A DNA stretch of 64,000 nucleotides from Dermatemys mawii (lineage: Eukaryota; Chordata; Testudines; Dermatemydidae). The translations under genes and the position numbers were made by a program. The notes beneath the pieces are model-generated. The model was not told where the DNA came from. It ran no database searches and saw only the letters and a list, made by a program, of their open reading frames with translations. The stretch is from positions 22,775,915 through 22,839,914 of the forward strand of contig ML677334.1 of assembly GCA_007922305.1 (NCBI GenBank), given 5' to 3'. Within the stretch, counting starts at the first letter, position 1, and the number at the start of each line of letters is the position of its first letter. Of this stretch, positions 58,302 to 64,000 are shown one piece after another.

Positions 58302-59477
58302 TGTGATGGGTTGGATCACAGAAACCCCCAGCTGATGTGCCAAGACTACTTCTGCCCTGTGTCCCTTGCCCCTAACCGGCTTGGGACTGCAGAATCCTGT
58401 CTGTTTCGAGTCAGACTCACTAGCCTGCTGCAAACCCAGACCCAGCTCTGAACCACGTCTCCTAACAGTTGTAGGCTTACCTGGAAACAGGTTAGGAAGT
58501 GTTCCTGCCTTTAGCACTCAGATGCTCAATTCCCAATAAGGTCCAAACCCTAAATAAATCCATTTTACCCTGTAGAAAGCTTATACAGGGCAAACTTATA
58601 GATTGTTCACCCTCTATAATACTGATAGAGAGGTATGCACAGCTGTTTGCCCCCCACAGGTACTAACGTACTCTAGGGTAATTAATAAGTAAAGAGTGAT
58701 TTTATTAAATACAGAAAGTAGGATTTAAGTGGTTCCAAGTAGTAACAGACAGAACAAAGTGAATTGCCAAATAAAATCAAATAAAACACTCAAATCTATC
58801 TCTAATACAGAAATAAACCTGGATACAGATAAAATCCTCACCCTCAGATGTTTGTGAGCTTCCTTTTACAGACTAGACTCCCCACTAGTCTGGGTCCAGC
58901 AATCATTCACACACCCCTATAGTCACTGTCCTCTGTTCCAGTTTCTTCCAGGTATCCTTGGGGGTGGAGAGGCTATCCCTTGAGCCAGCTGAAGTCAAAA
59001 TGGAGGGGTCTCCCAGGGGTTTAAATAGACTTTCTCTTTTGGGTGGACACTCCTCCTTCCCCCTGTGTAGAATCCAGTCACAAAATGGAGATTTGGAAAC
59101 ACACGGGCAAGTCACATGTCTGTGCATGACTCAGGACTTGCAGGTAGCAGCTACATGCTACCTTGAATGGCCTCAGGTAGACTTCTTACGTGGATTGGAA
59201 CCTTCCAAGCTCTTTTGTCTGTTAAGTGCTTCTTGACTGGGCACTTAACTTGCACGTTCCTTTCTCAAGAAGCTGACCAAATGCTAGATGCAAGTATACA
59301 GCCAATATTCATAACTTCGAACACACAAATGGTACATGCATACAAATAGGAGGAATAGAATCATAACCTTTACAGAGATATGTTACATAGCATATGTAGC
59401 ATAAAACATATTCCAGTTATATCATATATACATTTATAAGTGTATCCTCATAAAGCCTTATGGGGTGCATCATCACA
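58302..59477. mobile_element. Solo LTR-like element (1176 bp) with 5-bp duplication
   Basis: Starts TGTGATGGGTTGGATCACAG and ends ATGGGGTGCATCATCACA, so TG...CA with a short inverted terminus TGTGATG/CATCACA. Flanks CTATC (58297-58301) and CCATC (59478-59482) differ by one transition, consistent with a 5-bp target duplication. The interior (for example TACCCTGTAGAAAGCTTATA, GATTTTATTAAATACAGAAA, GGTTCCAAGTAGTAACAGAC) is non-coding and matches an abundant turtle LTR-like family as I remember it. No gag/pol-like coding is present, so only a solo LTR remains. Orientation unknown. Confidence 0.75.
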
Positions 59478-59482
59478 CCATC

Positions 59483-60345
59483 CTCTCCTCATTTAAATCT
59501 CTCCTGCAGACACACTTCTTCTGTAACACCCACAGAAAGCTCATTAAGTTATTTACAGACCTATTTCATGTCTCTGTATCGTGAAGGAACTGCTCATTTG
59601 CATTGCGAGAGGAGCTTGAGTGGTGAGAGGGGACAGCATAAGGACATGGGATCCAAAATAAGGTGGAGGGTTTTTAAACCCGAGGGTTAATTATGACCAA
59701 GTACATTTCTAAACACTTGCCCCTTTTCCACACCAAGGGCAAAGTTGCGATCACATCATATGAGCTAAAACATGGTTACACGTTTCTAATGTGATACATT
59801 TTCCAGGCCTCAGGATCAGGGCCAGAATTACATCATTTTTAATGTCAGCCAAGGATCTCAAAAGCACGTTACATACAGTTATTATTGAAGCTGCAAAATG
59901 CGAGATACCCCTTTCCACTTCTCTTGTGGACAGAGACTTCTCCTGACCCTGGTCCTTCAGCAGAGCACTGTCAGGTCCTCACAACCCTCCTCCAGTAACG
60001 TCGAACACACTCCACAGTTTGAAAACCTCTGTCATATGGTATATTTCTGATTTCTGTCATCTCCCTCCCTTTCTCTCTCTTCCCCTCTTTTTCCTGTTCT
60101 TCTCCTCTTCACAGCTATCAGAACTTCTGAAACTGGGAGGAGCTCAAGAGCCTTCCTCTTTTACTTTCTGACATCGTTGAGCTTAATTTAAGCTGTTCAG
60201 TGATATGTATAATAATACTGTCAGTTCCATTGTTGCAATTCCTTTCTAACAGTGTAATCATAGACTGCTGTTTGGTCTCTATGGATTGCTGCTGACATGC
60301 CCACCTACCAAAACACACATGGTACACTGCTGTGGAAGTATGTTG
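59483..60345. other. Unrecognised intron
   Basis: Nothing recognised except a hAT-like end fragment CCACAGTTTGAAAACCTCTGTC at about 60013-60034 and a pyrimidine-rich patch at 60060-60115. Confidence 0.4.
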
Positions 60346-60349
60346 TGTG

Positions 60350-60946
60350 TGTGACAAAGTTCCGAGTCTGTATTGGTGGGTCCTGCGCTTCCTGGCAGAT
60401 TCAAGGGCCTCAGAAACTCATCTAGGCCCAGAGTGACCTCCCTTTCTCAGTAACTAATTAAGGAAGGCAGAAAAGCGGGGAGCCCGGGCCCTCCCTCTAC
60501 TCTGGACTCCAGCCCAGGGACCCTAATAGTATCAACTAAGATGGCTGACCTTTTATCCACAAAACACAACACAATTCCCTGGGCTACTTCCCCACAGCAG
60601 TCCCTGCTTCTTCAAACTCCACTTCACCCTTACCTCAGGGCCTCCTTCCTTGCGTACAATATGTTGTCCACCACTCAGTCTCACCAACAGCACAACTTCC
60701 TCTCACAGCTCCTGACACCCACAGCCACCTGAGTAACTGGGAGGTTTTTGACTGGTTTCAGCCAGTGCCTGATTGGCTTCAGGTGTCCCAATCAGGCTAG
60801 CTGTTTCTACTCCTTTCTAGAAGCTTCCTGATTGGCCTGGAGTAGCCTTTGTTTGGCTATCCAGGGAACAGGGACCTGCACATCCTGAGGCTGATATACC
60901 TGCCTTCCAGCACTCTCCTATACCCTTCTGGTCTGACTCCGTCACA
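60350..60946. mobile_element. Solo LTR-like element (597 bp)
   Basis: Starts TGTGACAAAGTTCCGAGTC and ends GGTCTGACTCCGTCACA: TG...CA ends with an inverted TGTGAC/GTCACA. The 4-bp TGTG precedes (60346-60349) and follows (60947-60950), a possible target duplication, although the left flank is itself a TG repeat. Internal phrases GGTGGGTCCTGCGCTTCCTGG, CCCTGGGCTACTTCCCCA and CCTGATTGGCTTCAGGTGTCC match a common turtle repeat. Non-coding. Confidence 0.7.
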
Positions 60947-60950
60947 TGTG

Positions 60951-61595
60951 CTACAGGCTCTCAGGACAATATGCGCTACTGCTGCTTACTATGGTGTACG
61001 TAGCTACATAAATGGAAGGAGATGTCATTCTGTTTTCTGTGTACTGCACCTTCAGATACAAAGGAGTCTTCACAAAAGCAGCTGTGAAGCAGCTGCCGTT
61101 TTATTTTTCCATTGAGATACAGAATGTAAGGGTTCACTATGCACATTTCTTTCTCTGTCCCACTGTCTCACGTGGAGACTTTACATTTGTTCTTTCTCTC
61201 TTTTCTGTGATCTGAAATAAAAATAATAATCTGAACTGAAAAATACATGTTTTGCTCTTTGTGTTTGGAAAAGCACTAACATCCCTTCTAGTTGGAGCTG
61301 CTACTGGTCGGTACAACTGAGCTGAAGCAACATGGAGTAGAGATTTGTGAAACATGTCACCCTGACTGACATTATTACTTGCTAGCTGTGTAAGATTGCC
61401 AGTTGTTCTCCTGCTTCTGAAACTGCAAGACACATTAGACTGAGATATAGTGAGTGAAATCCGTTGTTTTCCTAGGTGTCAGTGTTAATCCTTACACTGT
61501 CGTGTTCTTTTGTCTTCATTTCCATTGGAATATCAGCACAGTGACATACACAGGGCATTTGTCAAGCTGACACATATTTTATTCAGCAGTCAAGT
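60951..61595. other. Unrecognised intron
   Basis: Nothing recognised. Confidence 0.4.
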
Positions 61596-61597
61596 AC

Positions 61598-62045
61598 ATA
61601 AGGATATAAGAATGGCCATACTTGATCAGACCAAATGTCCATCTAGCCCAGTATCCTGTCTTCCAAACAGTGGCCAATGCCAGATGTCCCAGAAGGAATA
61701 AACAGAACAGGTACTCATCAAGTGATCCATCTCCTGTTGCTTATTCCCAGTTTCTGGCAAACAGAGGCTAGGGACACGATACCTGTCCATCCTAACTAAT
61801 AGCCATTGATGGACCTATCCTCCATTAACTTATCTAGTTCTTTTTTGAACCTTGTTATAGTCTTGCCCTTCACATCCTATGGTAAGGAGTTTCACAGGCT
61901 GACTGTGAATTGTGTGAGGAAATACTTCGTTTTGTTTGTTTTAAACCTGCTGCCTATGAATTGCATTTGGTGACCCCCTAGTTCTTGTGTTATGAGATGG
62001 AGTATATAACACTTAGTTTCTCCAGAACACTTTTTCAACATGGTG
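61598..62045 (-). mobile_element. CR1 LINE, 3' part, minus strand
   Basis: Reads ATAAGAATGGCCATACTTGA then TCAGACCAAATGTCCATCTAGCCCAGTATCCTG, the reverse complement of a CR1 3' end, followed by CATCTCCTGTTGC, CAAACAGAGGCTAGGGACAC, AACTTATCTAGTTC, GGAGTTTCACAGGCTGACTG and GTGACCCCCTAGTTCTTGTG, which mirror the post-RT region and the CR1 C-terminus. 5' truncated near 62045. It lies about 260 bases upstream of the FARS2 exon. Confidence 0.9.
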
Positions 62046-62285
62046 GAATGGCAGAAAGTGAAAAGTGAGGTGATGATCCATCAGAGAAGCAAGTGAGATT
62101 ATGAAATGGATTTGACTTAAATCCTCTGTGTAGATTTAAATTACATTCAGTCCTGGCTGTCTGCATTGTGTATTTTAGCGTTATATTGATAATTTAAGCA
62201 ATAAAAACAAAATAACATGTCAAGACAAAAGCATGGTGATGGGGAAGTGTTCTGTGGTGTGTGTATATATATCCATGTATATTGG

Positions 62286-62308
62286 TCCTCTTTTTGTTTG
62301 TTTTCCAG
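62286..62308 (+). promoter_or_regulatory. FARS2: 3' splice acceptor of the last FARS2 intron
   Basis: A T-rich polypyrimidine tract interrupted by a few G residues runs into TTTTCCAG, with AG at 62307-62308. It directly precedes the first conserved FARS2 codon in the correct frame. No stronger competing AG lies between the tract and the coding start. The branch point was not assigned. Confidence 0.9.
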
Positions 62309-62447
62309 GACAAAGAAGGTCAGCCATTGCTATCGTATCACTTACCGGCACTTGGAGAGGACTCTGACTCAGAGCGAGGTGCACCACCTTCACCAAGCCA
62401 TAGAGGAATCGGCAGTACGAAAACTGGGAGTGGAGGGTAGATTCTAA
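62309..62447 (+). CDS. FARS2: Last coding exon of mitochondrial phenylalanyl-tRNA synthetase
   Basis: This exon encodes the C-terminal 45 residues of the enzyme that charges mitochondrial tRNA-Phe with phenylalanine in the matrix. The segment belongs to the C-terminal ferredoxin-fold anticodon-binding (FDX-ACB) domain. Visible landmarks are [15 protein letters not shown] near the start and the terminal LGVEGRF, followed by TAA at 62445-62447; both match vertebrate FARS2 C-termini as I know them. The exon opens right after a pyrimidine-rich tract and CAG (62286-62308). Its first base G completes a codon begun in the previous exon (phase 2), which would be lysine (AAG) as in human FARS2. Length and end point fit the roughly 450-residue family protein. 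The frame is intact and the intronic acceptor argues against a processed pseudogene. No earlier FARS2 exon was recognised in the window. The identity is secure; the exact 5' boundary rests on the AG and homology. Confidence 0.95.
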
Positions 62448-62900
62448 AATCCCTGCTTTGACAGTCACAATTACTGTCAATTTGTTTTTGTAAAGAAAGA
62501 AAGGGAGTTTGTAACTAAGCGTAGAGTTCGGAAGCCTTTTGATAAAAGGGCAGTGCTAGAACTTTCAGATCATAAAGATGATCATGGAGAAATTGTTGAC
62601 AAAGCATTTGTCCTTTATTTTAAGAAGTGGGGGAGCAATAATGTGAGATTTCCCTCCTGTTACATTAAGAAATACTCTGACTGGTGGTTTTCTGCGTTGT
62701 TAATTGGTCCCCCGGTTCCATTATAGTGTAAACACTTGGCATTATTTCTGTGTTGACAGGGTTTTCTGTCCACATATTGAGTGAAGCAAAACAGAGACAC
62801 ATTTTAGCTCTGAACAGAGTGAACAGTTTTTCTTTCTTTTCTCCCCTTTCTTATTAAAAGGGCACATTCTGTCAATAAAAACTTTCACCAAATATTCCTG
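62448..62900 (+). other. FARS2: FARS2 3' UTR (inferred)
   Basis: Non-coding sequence after the FARS2 stop codon, up to the expected cleavage region just beyond the poly(A) hexamers at 62853-62858 and 62874-62879. No repeat was recognised in it. The end point is an inference from the signals, not from transcript data; use of a more distal site is possible. Confidence 0.65.
62874..62879 (+). terminator. FARS2: Poly(A) signal AATAAA for FARS2
   Basis: A canonical AATAAA lies about 430 bases after the stop codon, with an ATTAAA variant 21 bases upstream (62853-62858). A G/T-rich stretch at about 62928-62952 (TTGCGCTTGG, TTTTGGTGTGG) could serve as the downstream element, although it is somewhat far away. 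Cleavage would fall near 62890-62905. Confidence 0.6.
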
Positions 62901-64000
62901 CCAAGTTTGGATCCTGACCCAAGTTGATTGCGCTTGGATTTTGGTGTGGCCTGTTATAAAGGAAGGGATAGATGTGGAGTGTTGTTCTGGGTGCAAATCA
63001 GAACTTTCTCAGAGTGCTGTGTGTTTGGATGTGGTCCCTGGTGTGGGCCCAGCTGCACTCAGACCAAACCAAATAGAGCATCTCCTCTTAACCCTTCTAG
63101 CTGCATGTATTTCACATACAAAGTGTCTGCATCAAATCAGTGTTTGAAGCCTGTGTACTGTGGCAAAAATTTCCATCACCCGCATCAGCCGCCAAAGATT
63201 GATATTGCTTGGAGGTCGAAAAAGGAAGCACTCTTTATGACATGGCCCTGAAAAGCAGAAATATGCAAGTACTTGAACTCCCATTATGTTGTGCTTCCTA
63301 ACAGAAGTCATCCACTGAAAGACATGACCTTTGAGGGAGAAAGCAGATCTTTAATGGACCCCTTTCCAGTTCAGTCACTTTATTGGATGCTTACTTCTTT
63401 CATGACAGGTTATAATAAGCAAATTTTGGCAGTGGAATGACACTGGAGGCTTGTGGAAATTTTCAAATGGTGTGATAAATACTTGATGAAGCACTCAGAT
63501 GCAGAGATGGTAGTGTGAGCGCTTGTTCTTGCCTGTAATGATATTTAATATGGTCTTTCAGATAACTTACAAATTTGTTGGCTGTGCAAGGAACGTTGCC
63601 ATCTTCAGGGAACCAATGTACTAAGAACCATCCAACATTGCTTTATACCCCATCACGAGACTACTGTGCAGTAAATATGTACTCAGCCAGAAGAAGCCAG
63701 CAATTAGCACAGATGGGACATGAACAGAGAGCTCATTGTAATTTCATTATTCAACAGACTTAGCTGTATAAACAAATTCTAATCTTAATCACTGTTGCGC
63801 TATCTAAATAACTTGATTATAAAGACAGTATGCTAGATTTTTTTCTCCAAGGCAAGCAGAGTAGGAGCCATTTACACAATAGAAGAGCCTACTTGGTAAT
63901 CTTTAAACAAAAATCATTTTAAAGAGCAGGTGTCCTTAATTATATTACATTTCATTTGATCCCTGCTTATTTTTAATCTCCACCCCTTTTAGAATTCTCT
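62901..64000. other. 3' flank of FARS2, nothing recognised
   Basis: No gene, recognisable repeat or terminal inverted repeat was seen. Short open frames at 62928-63251 and 62941-63147 have no recognisable similarity and ordinary composition. Part of this could still be distal 3' UTR. Confidence 0.5.

Larger units (their letters stand above)
1..62308 (+). other. FARS2: FARS2 last intron (3' part, at least 62 kb)
   Basis: No exon-like conserved coding segment was recognised before the acceptor at 62307-62308, so the whole interval is inferred to be the 3' portion of the final FARS2 intron. Vertebrate FARS2 is known for very long introns, which fits. The donor site lies outside the window. Contents are transposon copies, small tandem repeats and unrecognised AT-rich sequence, itemised separately. 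A short alternative or lineage-specific exon could have been missed by eye. Confidence 0.75.

Noticed and set aside
57819..58517. 232-codon minus-strand open frame
   Set aside because: Crosses the Harbinger right end into the neighbouring solo LTR, so it joins unrelated elements; not a natural gene.
58302..60946. A single provirus with two LTRs
   Set aside because: The two LTR-like elements have different sequences and termini, and nothing coding lies between them.
62220..62480. 86-codon minus-strand open frame
   Set aside because: Antisense shadow of the FARS2 exon.
1..64000. CRISPR arrays, operons or bacterial contamination
   Set aside because: No regularly spaced direct repeats and no dense coding; spliced vertebrate exon and LINE/SINE content throughout.

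Overview
The window looks like vertebrate, most probably turtle (Testudines), nuclear DNA. Reasons: CR1 LINEs are the only LINEs I recognise, several dispersed families match my memory of chelonian genomes (fold-back SINE-like elements, 0.6-1.2 kb LTR-like blocks, Harbinger and hAT elements), and there are degenerate MIR/CORE-SINEs shared by amniotes. A crocodilian source is the main alternative. There are no operons, ribosome-binding sites, CRISPR arrays or other prokaryotic features.

Only one real host coding segment is supported: the last coding exon of FARS2 (mitochondrial phenylalanyl-tRNA synthetase) on the + strand at 62309-62447. It has a clean 3' splice site, ends in the family's conserved C-terminus and is followed by a short 3' UTR with a poly(A) signal near 62874. 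Everything upstream (1-62308) is best read as part of the very long final FARS2 intron, and everything after about 62900 as 3' flank.

The rest is a record of transposon insertions. Layout: 1-5 kb, mostly unrecognised, with mariner-like and hAT fragments; 5.9-7.5 kb, a palindromic hAT-like MITE and two CR1 pieces; 11.2-13.1 kb, three terminal-repeat DNA transposons in a row, two hAT with 8-bp target duplications and one TA-flanked mariner-type; 14.7-17.3 kb, three MITEs with Harbinger-like ends; 24.3 kb and 45.3 kb, two fold-back SINE-like elements with 12-13 bp target duplications; 26.7-28.0 kb, an old CR1; 36.2-37.1 kb, a MIR split by an LTR-like insertion; 37.1-42.4 kb, repeat-poor intron; 42.5-44.8 kb, two MIRs and two MITEs; 46.6-48.9 kb, a broken CR1 with an LTR-like insertion; 50.1-51.6 kb, another LTR-like block and a CR1 tail; 55.29-58.26 kb, a nearly full-length PIF/Harbinger transposon with both genes (Myb/SANT protein on +, DDE transposase on -), both broken; 58.3-59.5 and 60.35-60.95 kb, two solo-LTR-like elements; 61.6-62.0 kb, a CR1 tail just upstream of the FARS2 exon.

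The most interesting structures are the SINE-like hairpins with retrotransposition-type target duplications, the two-gene Harbinger element, and the nested insertions that give a relative order of transposon activity. I found no convincing new protein-coding system. Family names come from recognition by eye and were not checked against a repeat library.
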